The notes: a model not told the origin generated them from the letters alone. Shown: positions 1-12,193, counted from the first letter of the stretch. The stretch is DNA of 64,000 nt from Capra hircus (GCF_001704415.2 NC_030813.1:18184001-18248000); one strand, 5' to 3'. Numbers and translations: made by a program.

Positions 1-1452
1 CACAGGAGGCTTGATAAGTGGCAGACCTTACAATTTAAACATTTTAGGTAGTAACACAATGAAATTTGTGTTGCAGAGATATTGCAGTGTCAGCTAAAGG
101 GTGAGGAGTGAGTCCAATAAGGAGATTGCTCAAAGCTTTCAGTATGATGTGATGCAGGGATAAACCAGGGCGCAGGTGGTAGACACGGGGAACACTGACA
201 ACTCTGAAAAGCATACAGAAGGTGTGAGGGCTTGGTAGCTGAGCTGGTGAGGGAGGTGAGGTACTTAAGAGTCTGTTAGGACCCCTAGAGTCTGTCTTGG
301 GCACCTGAGTAAATGATGGCACGTTTTTACAACCTGGGAAGTATAGAAAGAGTGAGTGTTTGGTGGGCATGGGAGTTGGGGGTGAAGGATGAACAGGAGA
401 AAATTGATTAAAAATTATTTATATAATTGGATATATCAATCTGGGTTTAATTATACAATTCAGTATATCAGTTTGGGGTTATAAAGAGACACTCCAGGGT
501 GAAAGTTTGATAGAGATATGGGTCTAATACTCAGGCACTGACTTCTCATTTTCCACAGTATGATTAAGGATCTAGTTAGTGTTGATTAATGTTGCAGATT
601 TTGAGGACACAATGCACATCCTTTCAGAATAATCAGTTCTTGACCGATAGGTGATGTTTATATACAATTTAAAGCAGCTTATCTTAAAATTAATTTTTAA
701 AACAATAGGAGTCTGAGTGACACAAAAGAAATTTAGTCCATTTTACATGAACTTAAAAAGCACAGGTTATAATCTAGCAACTCCTCACGCATGTAATAAT
801 GACTGTAGTGTGTGCAGGTGCAAGAACTTAGGGGTGGGAGCTATGACCAAGAAGTATTTCCCCCTTGTTTAATTTTGTCTATAACTAGAAAACATTTCTA
901 TCATATAGTAGCGATCCCTCATTCTTCCTTCAGGCTATCTGTTAAGAATGGAATGTGATTTTTTTTTTTTTTTTTAAGATTCAAACTCAAGTCATTCAGT
1001 AAATTCAGGAAATATCTATGTAAACTAATGCCAGAGAAGTGGATCCCTGGACACTGGGGCTCTGTTAGAGCCATTTGTAGGGGAAAATCCCCAGACCCAA
1101 GTGAAGGGGTTCATTTAACAGATGTGCACCTGGCAAGCACTGAAACAGGGAAATAGAGAAAAGTTCATTGTGACAAAGGACAGATATAGTTTGAGAGCTA
1201 GAGAAACCAGTGGGCAAAGATGCAGAATGGGAGAGTTTAGAGTAAGCCAGAGAAATGGAAAGATGAAGCATGAGGTCTGTGATAGATTTTGCTTTTGTTC
1301 CCCCAGTTTATTGCCTCTTTCTATATAAAGATTATGCTTTTCTGTTTAACAGACATCAAGCTTGGTCCTGTGACTACTTTGACCAAGGGAAAGTGAGCAG
1401 TACCCTCGTATGCCCCTTTCAAAGCGTTCCATCTTTGTTCTTTCTCTTTCAG
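1..1452. other. No recognised gene or repeat
   Basis: AT-rich sequence with no convincing exon or repeat family. A T run lies at about 959-975. Short open frames here lack any recognisable motif. Confidence 0.5.
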
Positions 1453-1499
1453 GTGAACTTCCTGTTCCAGATGGGAGCTGTCAGTCATGCCCACGCAAT
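1453..1499 (+). other. Candidate small internal exon (47 nt)
   Basis: A pyrimidine-rich tract ending in CAG runs up to 1452. A consensus-like donor (GTAAGTTG) begins at 1500. All reading frames across the 47 nt need checking, but one frame, with a codon split at the 5' edge, is open and contains a Cys-x-x-Cys pair (SCQSC). I do not recognise the protein. Chance splice-site pairs are common in mammalian DNA, and no partner exon was found nearby, so this is a weak candidate. Confidence 0.2.
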
Positions 1500-1738
1500 G
1501 TAAGTTGAAAAGTTAATTTTTGTTGTTGAAAATTACAAAGATTCTGGGGTCATCTGTTAGCACAGCATAGTCTAGCCAAAGCTTATCAATACAAGGTAGA
1601 ACTTGAGCAAACTATGAGATTATGGGCAGGTCAAGGGCTGATTTGATATGAAACCTAAGAAGAAAGCTTCCGGTCTCTGGGCCTTTCCTCGTGTTATCCC
1701 TGCCTTCCTGGGTGTGGTTCCTTTAGTGTTGTATCACT

Positions 1739-1990
1739 GCAGTGTGGTGTCAAACAGCGGCTCCCTGACACACTAAAGATATGACCTTTGGCAGATTATT
1801 TAATGTTCTGTTACTCTGCACCTTAGTTTTCTCTGTAATAGGGAAAAGAAAGCCTACGTGTGTTTGTAAGTAGTTTGTTGTATGGTTAAGTTGTTGTAGT
1901 TTGTTGTAAAGATTAAGCAAGGTGATGAGTGTTTCACAGATACCTGATATATGGTAAGTACTGAGTAAATAGTAACTATGATTACTATTT
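1739..1990 (+). repeat. MIR SINE relic
   Basis: Diverged match to the MIR pattern in the plus direction: a tRNA-derived front, the core resembling 'ACCTT-GGCA...TTA', the conserved 'CTCTGTAATAGGG' type stretch, and a tail with 'TGATATATGGTAAGTACTGAGTAAATAGTAAC'-like spacing. It is an ancient mammalian element and shows no sign of function. Confidence 0.65.
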
Positions 1991-2393
1991 TGGTTTCCCT
2001 GAATCAAATATGCTTAGAATTGAGAATTTCATTAAAGGTATTGCATATGATAACCCACTCAATGAAAAAATTCATCTATGGAATTACTATAACAGATATT
2101 TGCTTAGAACTTACATGGTGGTTGCATATTTCATAGCTGCTTCTCAAAAATAGAAATAGACACCCAGTTTTCTGGATTAAATAAGTGATTTATTGTGTGT
2201 TATGATACTGATATTGATTTTCATGCATTAAAGGAGAGCGCTGTTCATTGAACTGCTTTAGGACAAGGCTAACTGATAGGAAATGGGAATTAGCCTCTGT
2301 ATTGTGGTAAAATAATTAGTTATGGTACCAGACTTACCATAAAGGATGGAGGAAGGTTTCTAGAATAGGAAAACATGAATTTCTGTAACTATG

Positions 2394-2597
2394 TGTTGTG
2401 GCCGAAATAATGCCCAGCACCCCCAAAGATGTCCATATATTAATCTCTGGAACATTGAATATATTAGGTTACATGGCAAAGGAAATTAAGGATGTAGATG
2501 GAACTAGATAAAGCAGAAAGAAAGAATTCTCCCCTGGATGCTCCAGAAAAAACACAGCCCTGCTGACCCCTTGATTATAGCTCACTGAGACCTTTCC
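2394..2597 (+). repeat. MLT1-type LTR fragment (ERVL-MaLR)
   Basis: The start resembles the MLT1 LTR opening (TGTTGTGGCCGAAATAATG). Further on come the 'CTCCAGAA...ACACAGCCCTGCTGAC' and 'CTCACTGAGACC' blocks typical of MLT1 LTR 3' halves. The LTR is internally shortened and its end is lost at the junction with the L1 that begins at about 2600. It is a solo remnant with no coding part. Confidence 0.6.
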
Positions 2598-2599
2598 AA

Positions 2600-3818
2600 C
2601 AAATGGTGCTGAAAAAATTGAATATCCACATGCTAAAATAAAAACAACTTCAATCTTTAATTAACTTAAAATGAATCAAAGATCTAAATGTAGAACCTAA
2701 AACTGAACACATCGGAGAAAATGTTTGTGACCTTGAGTTAGACAAAGATTTATTAACTACAATACAAAAGCACAATCTATATAAAAAAAATAAATTAAAC
2801 TTCATCAACATTTAAAACTTATGGCATTTTAAGGAATTTGTTAAGAGTATGAGAAGACAATTCATATTTTGTGAAAAAATATTTGCAAATGTTATATCTG
2901 ATGAAGGTCTTGTTTCCAGAATATATAAAGAACCTTCAAAATTTAATAATTATGAAATAGCCCAATAATGATGTGTGTAAAATCTTTGAATAGACATGCC
3001 TCTAGAGAAAATAGATTAACTATAAGTAAGCACATGAAATATGCTCAATAGAGAAATTAAAATTAAAAACACAACCCGATAGTACTCTTTGCCTGTATGA
3101 ACAGCTCAAGTTAGATGATTGGCCATGCCAAGTGTTAACAACAGTGAGGAAGAACTCCCACCCACTGGTGGTGGAAATTTAAATGGTAAAACCACTGTAC
3201 AAAGTGATTTGGTAGTTTCCTAAAAATTTAAACCTACTGTTACCGTATGGTCTATTCACTATAGTCCTAGTTACTTACCTAAGATGATGGAAATTACAGG
3301 TCAGTACAAAATCTTGGACATAAATGCAGATAGCAGTTTTACATATGATAGTCAACAATCGGGGAAAAACTCAAATGTCCAGTGATAAGGGGCTGCATAG
3401 ATACATTGTGGAACATTCATAAAATGGAATACTACTCAGCAAGAAAGAAGACTGAACTACTGGTACACACACAGTGTGGATGAATCTCCAAATAATTATG
3501 CTGAGTAAGAAAAAGAGTTCATTTTGTTTGATCCAGTTTACAAAAGTCTTTAGAAAATGCAAATTAATCTACAGTGACAGAAAGCAGACCAGCGGTTGTC
3601 TGGGGATTGAGGAGAAGGAGAAAGGCAAACAGTGGAGAAGAGGGGAGGGAGATATTTAATAGGGGCAATAATAAACTTTCAGGGGTGATGGATATGTTCA
3701 CCATACTGATTGTGGTGATGGCTACTCAGGTAAATGCATGTCGTAACTTATCAAACTACATACTTTATATATGTTTATTGCATGTCAATTATACGTCAAT
3801 AATGAAGAAAATAGACCC
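2600..3818 (+). mobile_element. Old L1 (L1M class), 3' portion of ORF2 and 3' UTR
   Basis: Sense-oriented, decayed L1. It carries the usual order of blocks near the end of ORF2: the 'AATGGTGCTG' block, 'TTGTTTCCAGAATATATAAAGA', 'CACTGGTGGTGGAAATTTAAATGGT', 'CATAAAATGGAATACTACTCAGC', then a 3' UTR with 'GGGGTGATGGATATGTTCACC' and 'CATGTCAATTATACGTCAATA'. Many frameshifts and stops are present and it cannot be active. Confidence 0.8.
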
Positions 3819-5584
3819 TGCCCTTTATTATCCCTTGTGTTGTGGTAGACGATAAGATCAACTGGAGTGCAAAAAACAAAGTCAAGTTTGGGTTGACCTT
3901 TAGGTTTCATAATACGAATTCTCATTAAGTTGGATTGTGAGACTAACAAGAATATAGAGACACATACATTCACACTCATATATACACACATTCTCGGGAC
4001 CAGTTCTTTCTTTCTCTGAATAACCATTTTATGTGAGAATCTGCAACATTTCACATGAAGTTTTAATTTAAAATGGAGATTCCCTGATTTAAGAATTTTA
4101 AAGTCGTCATTTGATTTAACATATCATTAATGTTTTATGGACCACCAAGTAGCTGTTTTTCTGTAGTAGCATTAGTGAATTTCTAGCTTGACATTAATCA
4201 CTCTGGTTTTCATTTCTGTACATCAGATGGCAGGGATTTCTGATCTTTATGTGAACCAGTTCTCCAGTATATTTTGGCTAAGCTCTTAGTACACTAACAT
4301 TATCAAAAAAGGAAAATGGCAAACAGTCAAATTATACATATTTAAATTGTATTGCTTTTTTCCACTCTTTTTATTCTTCATAGGGTAAATTCTTTATTGA
4401 GTGCCCTATTTAAATCTTCTTTTGTTAGCTTGAAGACATATTTTGTATCTGTATCTGCTGTCAAATTATATAGGTATATTATTTTCAGTTTCTGAATTTT
4501 TAGGATAGTTTGCAACTCATGAACCTCCTCACAAAAAAAGTATTTTTGGTGGCATTTTATAAATTATGTACCATCTCTGGAAAATCCCTTTCAGAGACAT
4601 GTTTAAGTGAGCTGTAGTGGCTCATGATGACTAATTCTTTCTAAGTCAACATGTGCCTTACACAAAAATAGCATGTCTTGTATTGTACCCTTCTGTTTAT
4701 AAAAGGACCTTCTTGTGTCCTCTCTCTCTATTCTTTACCCTTGCCTCACTCTCTGCCTATTTTAAATTATAGCTACATTTATCCTAATTGTTCTTCTAAA
4801 CAGTAGTCTAAGTAAAATGTGATTTATTATCATGTGGGAGGTTTCTTCCTCTGAGTACTGATTTCTTCTTTTATTATTTGCCCTGATCCTATATTAGGCC
4901 TTTATTATAGTAAATTATAAAGTTTGTGCTTTTTTGGCCATCTATGATGTCATTGCACGTGACTGCCTTGCAGAATATTTAGAATTATATCACAGACTTG
5001 AACTCTTGGTAATCAATTTCATTTTCTAGTTCAAGGGAGAGACAATGAGTGAGATTATCATTATGATAATGAGAATGAATGAAGTTATGAGATATAATGG
5101 AATGCAAAGTTCTTTCAGCTGGACTTTCAGTTTTAGTATTTTTGGATTAAAAGAAAATGATACTCCATAGAAAGTATGTTTGATTTTTATTATCTCCTCC
5201 TCAAACATAATGCTAATCTTCACTTGTTAGGTGGGAATTTGATTGCTACAAATGCTCAACTTTTCTTTGACAGGTTAGCAGAAGAGGGCCATTGTAAAAA
5301 TGCTGACCTTAATGGCAACCTTCAGAAACATGGGTTTCATCTATGACCCCAGGTCATTAATAAAATAGGACAATTTCAGAGCAAGCCAGGACAATATTCC
5401 ATAAATGTATACAAAGGTTGTTTCTTATTAAAATTATAAAGTTTTCAAAATATTAACTCATTACAAAATTATCCATCTGTGATGCATTATTATTGAATAC
5501 ATGTAATTTGTTTTGTCTTCAGTGAAGAGTGAAAAAAAAAATACCTGGAGTGTTCACAAAGATGGACCCTTAGTAGAGTAGTTT
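3819..5584. other. No recognised gene or repeat
   Basis: AT-rich non-coding sequence in which I see no exon with coherent splice sites and no clear repeat family. Confidence 0.45.
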
Positions 5585-5765
5585 AAGAGTGTGGACCCTA
5601 TGGATGACAGCCTGGCTAAATGGATGCCTTACTTGACTCCAGGTTTTATCTTCAGCAAATTCTTAAAGTTCCTAATCCTCTGTTTCTCAGTTCTAAGGTA
5701 ATAATAGGAATCACTTTCTAGGGTTGTATTAAATCCTGCAGTAAGGTGGGTGAACTTAGAAGAGT
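5585..5765 (+). repeat. MIR SINE relic
   Basis: A diverged MIR in plus orientation. The 'AGAGTGTGGACCCT' entry, the 'CAGCAAATTCTTAAAGTTCCTAATCCTCTG' stretch and the 'GTTGTATTAAATC' part of the 3' half follow MIR order. Confidence 0.55.
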
Positions 5766-5777
5766 GACTACCATGTA

Positions 5778-6200
5778 AAAGGTTTTTTTTTTTTTTTTTT
5801 TCAGATACAACTGATATAACATTAGTTTCAAGTATATAACATAATGATTTGACATTGGTATATGTTGCCCAAATGATCACCACAGGAGGTCTAGTTCATA
5901 TATCACCACGCATAGTTAACAACTTTTTTCCTTGCGATAAGAAATTTTAAGGTTTACTCTCTTAGCAGCTTTCAAATATGCAATACAGTATTATCAACTA
6001 TAGTCACCACGCTGTACATTATATCCCCAGGACTTAACGTAGTTTATAACTGGAAGTCTGTACCTTTTGACCCCCTTCACTTATTTGCTCACCTCTAGCC
6101 CCTGCCTCTGGCAACTGTCAACTTGTTCTCTGCATCTATGAGTTCTTTTATGGAGGGATCTCACATATAAGTGAGATTATACAATACTGTCTTTTTCTCA
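5778..6200 (-). mobile_element. L1M (L1MA/L1MB-like) 3' UTR, antisense
   Basis: It begins with a T run, the complement of the poly(A) tail. It then follows the L1MA-type 3' UTR in reverse: 'CAAGTATATAACATAATGATT', 'TTACTCTCTTAGCAGC', 'CTGTACATTATATCCCCAGGACTTA', 'GACCCCCTTCACTTATTTGC' and 'CACATATAAGTGAGATTATAC'. The ruminant-type L1 tail that follows at 6225 appears to have inserted into it. Confidence 0.8.
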
Positions 6201-6224
6201 GTAATTATTATTATTTTTAAGAAG

Positions 6225-6515
6225 AGTATTTTATTTTTTATATTAATTTTTTATTGAAGGATAATTGCTTTACAGAATTTTGCTGTTTTCTGTCAAACCA
6301 CAGCATGAATCAACCATGGGTATACATATATCCCCTCCCTTTTGAACCTCCCTCCCATCTCCCTCCCCATTCCACCCCTCTAGATTGATACAGAGCCCCT
6401 GTTTGAGTTTCCTGAGACATACAGCAAATTCCCATTGGCTATTTGTTTTACATGTGGTAATGTAAGTTTCCATGTTACTCTCTCCATACATCTCACCCTC
6501 TCCTCCTCTCTTCCC
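6225..6515 (-). mobile_element. Ruminant-type L1 3' end, antisense, 5'-truncated
   Basis: It matches, in reverse, the same 3' UTR seen in sense orientation at about 38400-38715. Shared blocks are 'TTGAAGGATAATTGCTTTACAG', 'CAACCATGGGTATACATAT', the C-rich 'CCTCCCATCTCCCTCCCC' track and 'CCTGAGACATACAGCAAATT'. No coding part is present. Confidence 0.85.
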
Positions 6516-7330
6516 ACTAAATTGCCATCTATATAGCCTTGCAGAAAGCACATAAGTCACATGGGTACAGCAAGATGAACTTTCACAAAACGCATTTTGA
6601 AGTGTTTGCTTTCAGTCTCATGCCGGGATCCCTTTTTAGTTCTTCACTTTTGTTCTTCCATCTTTCCTTCCTGCTTTAATTTATGCTGTTTTGTTATGTT
6701 TTATTTGAGCTCTCTCAAATCTGGAACAAGGAGGGATAAAAATAAATTCATAAATAGATGAATAGGTGACTGGATGGACACGCAGTTCTCTGACAAGACC
6801 AGGAAGCTGATCTGTTCAGAGTCACCCGTACTTCAGGCCATGTCTCCATTCTAGATGTGAGGACGTAGCTCCCAGGAGGGGTGAGGTGGCTGGACTAGAG
6901 CAAGGGGAGGGCCCAGGGGCCATCCTTGCTTGGCCCTAATGCCAGCACTCTCCTCCTACTCTCTTGTGCTCCGGGTCTCCACCTGTATCTCTAACTGCTT
7001 GTTAGTTCACACCTCCATTCTACATTCCCAGTGGCAACAAGCACCTTCGTGGCCTTCCTGTCTTTAGAGTCCTCTGCTGCAGGCCCAGTCATTGCCCCTA
7101 ATGACTGAGGGAAATGGCCAGTGCCGGGAAGAAGCTTTGATATTCCAAGGAGTGACGGCTTTCTGACAGTGAAATCTAGACTCATTAGTATTATTTTTTT
7201 CCCCCACTCAGGGCAATAACAAACAGCTTCATTTATCAGGAGCAACAGAGATTTTAGCTATCAAATTTCTTATGCAAAGGCTGACCTGAAGTCAGTGTTA
7301 AGAAGGAACATGTTGCTCTTCTAAAAACAA
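6516..7330. other. Moderately GC-rich, unrecognised sequence
   Basis: Less AT-rich than its neighbours at about 6800-7100, but it holds no recognisable exon or repeat. Confidence 0.4.
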
Positions 7331-7334
7331 GTGT

Positions 7335-7432
7335 TAATTGCTCAGTTGTGTCTGACTCCTTGCAACCCTGTGGACTGTAGTCCAACAGGCTGCTCTGTCG
7401 ATGGATTCTCCAGGCTAGAATACTGGAGTAGA
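7335..7432 (-). mobile_element. BovA-type SINE fragment
   Basis: The BovA tail unit in reverse: 'GCTCAGTTGTGTCTGACTCC', then 'GGACTGTAGTCC', then 'TGGATTCTCCAGGCTAGAA' and 'TACTGGAGTA'. The tRNA-like head is absent. Confidence 0.85.
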
Positions 7433-8059
7433 TAAACTCCCAGTCAAAAAGTGTGGGGTAAGACAGAGAATATACTGGATCTTAACCGTTGACTGAAACA
7501 TTTCTAGAACTCAGTTGCCTTTTCTATAAAAGTACAGATTTAAATTAGATGAGGTCTAGGGTCCTTTCCAATCCTATCCTTTCTCCCCCATTACTCACTC
7601 TCCCCCCCAAAAAAACCCCACATGATTTGGGGTTGGTAATGATGTGAGAATCCTGAACACTCAGGTGGCAAAATGTTTCTGGGTAATAATACATGTTAAA
7701 GCAATTGTTTAAACAAAGGGAGAAGCCAATTCTTTTGATACTAATTTGACTTGAAAACAACTTTACTGGACTTAGTTCTTTTTCTGACATGGTTTTCAAA
7801 CAGGGGGTGAGTTGAGGGCCAGAGTCCTGAAACAAACATTGCTATGAGAATATCTGACTTTCTCAACTGTAGATCCTTCAACCTTTCAAGGTATGGAATC
7901 AAATAAACAGCCTAAAAATACAGGCTGGATTGGAGTTTTTCAGAGCAAATGAGGAGGCAGAATTCTAGAGGAATTAGCTCAGGCAAGCTCCCCCAAGGGG
8001 CTCCCATTTGAAATACTCGCTTCAGGTCTTATCATGGAAATGAAGCCCTGAAGGCTCCA
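7433..8059. other. No recognised gene or repeat
   Basis: Nothing that I can assign to a gene or repeat family. Confidence 0.4.
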
Positions 8060-8390
8060 AGGGTAGCAAAACAGTCAGGCGCTCAAAACGAGGGGGCAGG
8101 CCGGGATAGGTCGCAGACAACCCAGCCCAACCCGGCGAGGCCGGAGCTACCTGGCCCCACTCCCAACCTAAGGAGGCCCAGACCGGCCTCAGGACTCTGT
8201 AAAACCATCCCCTAGGCCCCTGGAGCCGCCTTTGTTCTGCAGGATTTGGGTCTCACTCCAAATTCTTCTCTGCAGTCCCTTCAGGTTTCTAAGAGAAGCC
8301 TCTTCCTGCTCAAGACCCTCTTCACTGCAGGTCCGTGTGCCCTGCCATCTCGGTTCACTGTGCGCCAGTACAGTGGGAGGAGGCATTTAA
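8060..8390. other. GC-rich patch with clustered CpGs
   Basis: About seven CpG dinucleotides fall within roughly 75 bp (8080-8155), in a window where CpG is otherwise rare outside young SINEs. No TATA box, transcript start or exon can be shown. It may be a small unmethylated regulatory patch or a decayed GC-rich repeat. Confidence 0.35.
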
Positions 8391-8411
8391 CATTTACTAG
8401 TTAGATATTTG

Positions 8412-8627
8412 CTTCTCCAGGGGCTCAGTGGTAAAGAATCTGCCTGCCAGTGTCGAAGATGTGGATTCAATCCCTGATCCGGGAAGATCCTCTGGAGAAG
8501 AAAATGGCAACCCACTCCAGTGTTCTTGCCTGGAGAATCCCATAAACAGAGGAGCCTGGTGTGCTATATTATAGTTCATGGGGTTGCAAGGAGTCAGACA
8601 TGACTTAACAACTGAATAACAACAATC
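8412..8627 (+). mobile_element. Bov-tA SINE with target duplication
   Basis: A tRNA-derived head (GGGGCTCAGTGGTAAAGAAT) is followed by the BovA unit through 'GGAGTCAGACATGACTTAAC'. A 9-bp direct repeat, agatatttg, flanks it at 8403-8411 and 8628-8636. This supports a complete insertion made by LINE (BovB-type) machinery. Confidence 0.9.
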
Positions 8628-8696
8628 AGATATTTGGGCTGAGTAGTGATGTGTGTGGTGGGCTGTGCAGGGAGTTAAAAATATCTAAAACTAGGC

Positions 8697-8783
8697 AGTT
8701 CAGTTCAGTCGCTCAGTCGTGTCTGACTCTTTGCAACCCCATGAATCGCAGCACGCCAGGCCTCCCAGTCCATCACCAGCTGC
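8697..8783 (-). mobile_element. BovB 3'-end fragment, antisense
   Basis: It starts with the reversed BovB terminus (repeated CAGTT) and continues through 'CGCAGCACGCCAGGCCTCCC' and 'CCATCACCAGCTGC'. Only about 90 bp remain, so it is a severely 5'-truncated insertion. Confidence 0.8.
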
Positions 8784-9348
8784 AAGGTGGATGCAAGTAT
8801 GAACCATGGACAAATTTTGCTCCTTCCTTCCTCCTTCCTATATTTCCTTCCTCTAGCTATTGTTATTTTTCTTAAACAAAGATCCTTATAATATTATGTG
8901 TATTCTTGCCTTGTTTTCTACATCCCAATGAGCTAGGCTAAGAATAAATAAATTGATGAGAAGTTGATCGTGTAAGAATTTTATCTCTGATGCATGTTCA
9001 TGTCCATGTTTTCTTTATATTCCAGAAGAAGATTTTCTAGTTTTCCTCAGAGAGGGAGGATGTTGTCCATCTCAAGGGAAACAGGTCACAGAGAGGAGAC
9101 ACAGCCTACGCTTTATTTTGTTCTATAACTTCGTTGAACCACAAGCTCTCGTTAATTAAATGAGGGAGCTGAATTAAATATTCCCTTCCTAAACCAGGAA
9201 GCCAGCTGGTGTAAACCTGTTTTCCTGGTGGTCTTCTCTCACTCATGGAATTGGAGTTTTCCAGATAACAATATTTTCTCTCTTGCTTTCACAGTTTAGT
9301 TGGAAGATAGTCTCTGTTCACTTGAAATCTGATCATGTGCTTTCTAGG

Positions 9349-9560
9349 CTTCCCAGGTGGTGCCAGTGGTAAAGAGTCCACCTGCCAATGCAGAAAGACA
9401 CAAGAGACAGATCCAGGTTCGATCGCTGGGTTGGGAAGATCCTCTGGAGAAGGAAATGGCAACCCACTCCAGTATTCTTGTCTGGAGAATCCCATGGACG
9501 GAGGAGCCTGGCAGGCTACAGTCCATATCATCGCACAGAGTGGGACACAACAGAGCACAC
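9349..9560 (+). mobile_element. Bov-tA SINE
   Basis: Full-length head plus BovA unit. The head contains a box-B-like 'GGTTCGATCGC'. The body is close to the family pattern apart from a few substitutions near the end. Confidence 0.9.
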
Positions 9561-10505
9561 AATGACTTCTGTATTGATTTTAGCCCTTTTGTGCCAGAGA
9601 CATGTATATTTAATCTCTTTAATTATTCAATTTCTTGGCTTTGGTTTTGTAAAACTCTTATTCTCTGGCCAACACTGCAGTCTCTCTTTCATTATTTTGC
9701 TTTGTTTCATTTTATTTTCTCTGCTTATACAACGTTGATGTATATGTATAGGACATTTTCAAAATCTGTGCAGAGATCATGAGGATTTAAATAATAGATT
9801 TATTTGCAATATGGGGTCCTTTTCTTTCTCAGTTATTATAATCCATCTTCCAGATTTCCAAGTCTCTTAATCTTGAAGTACATTTCCAGCCATTTTTGCT
9901 GCTTTATTCCTGTCAGATATTGAAGTTTGGCTCCACCCAGCTCTTCCCTTACTGGCCTAAACTCCTCTCCGTCTCTGGGTATTGGTATTTTAATGCTCTT
10001 CTGCTGCCACCTGAAAAATATTACAGGTTTCAGATTGGGTACCACATCATCATGGAAAACAGTTTTTCGTGTTTTTTTTTTTTTTTAATCTCCTTTGTAA
10101 GCATTTATTTTCCTTGTACATTCTCATCTACATCTTTTAAAGTCTACAGAAAAATAAATATTTTTTTTGCATTTTTCTCCCTTCTGCTGCTTTCCCCTGT
10201 CATGTGTTTTCAAATAGTTTGTCATTTAAAACTCTGTATGCTTTAGGGGCAGGATAGATTGATTTCTCATGAAAAGTTACTTCCACAACCTAATGATAAC
10301 CATAGAGGGGAGATTGTAAATCTGACTATAGATATGTGAAAGATGTCAATGGGGACAGAGAGACCAGGAGAGGAGATGAGCTTTGTCTGAGATCATTCAG
10401 ATCTCAAATGTTTGAGGATGGATTTTAACTTGGATTTGCTCAGTATACAAGCTCATGCACTGTATTGGTAGATTTAAGCTACAAGTGTCAAAAAAAAAAA
10501 AAAAA
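9561..10505. other. No recognised gene; T and A runs
   Basis: AT-rich unique-looking sequence. T-rich runs lie at about 10072-10086, and an A run at about 10490-10505 directly abuts the SINE that follows. Confidence 0.4.
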
Positions 10506-10760
10506 TGGAGAAGGCGATGGCACCCCACTCCAGTACTCTTGCCTGGAAAATCCCATGGACTAAGGAGCCTGGAATGCTGCAGTCCATGGGGTCGCAAAGA
10601 GTCAGACACGACTGAGCTATTTCACTTTCACTTTTCACTTTCATGCATTGGAGAAGGAAATGGCAACCCACTCCAGTGTTCTTGCCTGGAGAATCCCAGG
10701 GATGGGGGAGCCTGGTGGGCTGCCGTCTATGGGGTCGCACAGACTGAAGTGACTTAGCAG
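10506..10760 (+). mobile_element. BovA dimer SINE (BovA2-like)
   Basis: Two BovA units in the same direction, each starting 'GGAGAAGG' and joined by 'TTTCACTTTCACTTTTCACT'. There is no tRNA-like head. The second unit ends in 'GAAGTGACTTAGCAG'. Low divergence suggests a young bovid insertion. Confidence 0.88.
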
Positions 10761-11201
10761 TCAAAAAATACAGCTAATCAGAGTTGAAGCAAATAGGGTT
10801 TTATCCTCATAGAAGAAGAAATCTGGAGGGAAGTGGTCCTGTGCTTGGTGCAGTGACTCAGGGACATTGTTGAACACTCAGGCGCCTGGAGTCTCTCTTT
10901 AGCGTGTTAGCTTCTCAACTCCATAGCATTCGTGACTTCCACAGGTCAGGGACTCATTTATACTTTAAAAGCGGGAAGGAGGAGAATAGTCACAAACACC
11001 TCTTTAATTTGAAATCAGTGTTTCCTAGAAGCCCTTCTTTTCTACCCTCAACAGGTTTTTTCCCCTTATATTAATATATCAGTAAGACTTTGTTACATGA
11101 CTGTAAGGAAAGGAAAGTAGAGATATATTAGTATTTAGCTTTTCAATCGTTTATGGGGGAAGAGGGCAGGGCAGAAGGGGTTGGATTTTCAATGTGATGA
11201 C
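10761..11201. other. No recognised gene or repeat
   Basis: Nothing identifiable. Confidence 0.4.
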
Positions 11202-11530
11202 CACTATGGTCTAAATTTTGTGTCTCCCCAGAATTCATATGTTAAACTCCTAATGCCCAGTGCGATGGAATTGGAAGGTGAGGCTTTTGAGAGGTTCTTA
11301 AGGGCAGACCCTTCTTGAGTAGGGATAGTGCTCCACAGAGATCTCTCACCCCTTCCACCATATGAGGACAAAATGAGAAGTCTGCGGTCTGGAAGAGGAC
11401 CTTTAGCTAACCGTGTTGTCACCATGGTCTCAGACTTCTAGCTTCCAGAAATGTGAGAAATAAATTTCTATCCTTTATAAGCCATCCAGTCTCTAGTATT
11501 TTGTTATATATCCCAAATGAACTAAGATAC
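11202..11530 (+). repeat. ERVL-MaLR solo LTR
   Basis: Nearly complete LTR: an 'ACTATGGTCTAAATTTTGTG' opening, 'GAATTCATATGTTAAACTCC', 'GTGCGATGGAATTGGAAGGTG', 'CTTCCAGAAATGTGAGAAATA' with the AATAAA signal, 'AAGCCATCCAGTCT', and an 'AACTAAGATAC' end. It is a solo LTR with no internal retroviral sequence beside it. The exact MaLR subfamily is uncertain. Confidence 0.75.
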
Positions 11531-12163
11531 TGATCAACAACGTCGTAAGCATTCTTCACTAAACCCTCCTGCCGCAGCTGACCTGGGCATGAGCTTGGTC
11601 TTGACAGAGGGGCCTCCTTCAGCAATGCAGCCTGTCACCTTGTGTTCCGTGAATGGATAAATGACAAATCCATTGTGCCTTGTTTGCTCTCTTTAATGAT
11701 AAGCAGGAATAATCACAGTATTTAGTATTTTCAAACATAGTTCACTTCAATATCATTCGAGAAGATTTGCTATATAAACATTTAGTAAATACAATCTCTG
11801 ACCAAGTTTTCAAAATAAACAATGCATAAAATCTTGAATTAAGGACATGGTAGAAGGGGATGGCTATTTTGACTGTCATGATTCAATTAATAAAAGTATC
11901 ACACCTTATTATTTTAACTTTGATACTCAAAAATTTATAAGGATTGTAAATTATCTCATATTTCACTACTGATGTGAAATATCTTTTAGATATAATTTTC
12001 ATCTGGAGATGAATATGAATCAATATACTAAAAGGTGAGGGCAGTATTACATTTTATTGCAAGAACATTCATCTAGCAAGCCTAAGGTTCAAAATGATGG
12101 TAGTCATTGCAAGACCTTTTCTAAAAACATTTTAATACTAATTCCAAATATGTGTATATAAAT
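11531..12163. other. No recognised gene or repeat
   Basis: AT-rich non-coding sequence. Confidence 0.4.
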
Positions 12164-12180
12164 ACACACACACACACACA
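12164..12180. repeat. (CA)n microsatellite
   Basis: A short CA run immediately upstream of a Bov-tA SINE. Confidence 0.9.
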
Positions 12181-12193
12181 TACACATTATATA

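Noticed and set aside
44..370. Long minus-strand open frame (108 residues)
   Set aside because: No recognisable motif, no splice or promoter context, and its low-complexity composition fits a chance frame.
9344..9782. Overlapping open frames on both strands
   Set aside because: They are translations of a Bov-tA SINE. The same peptides recur at every SINE copy.
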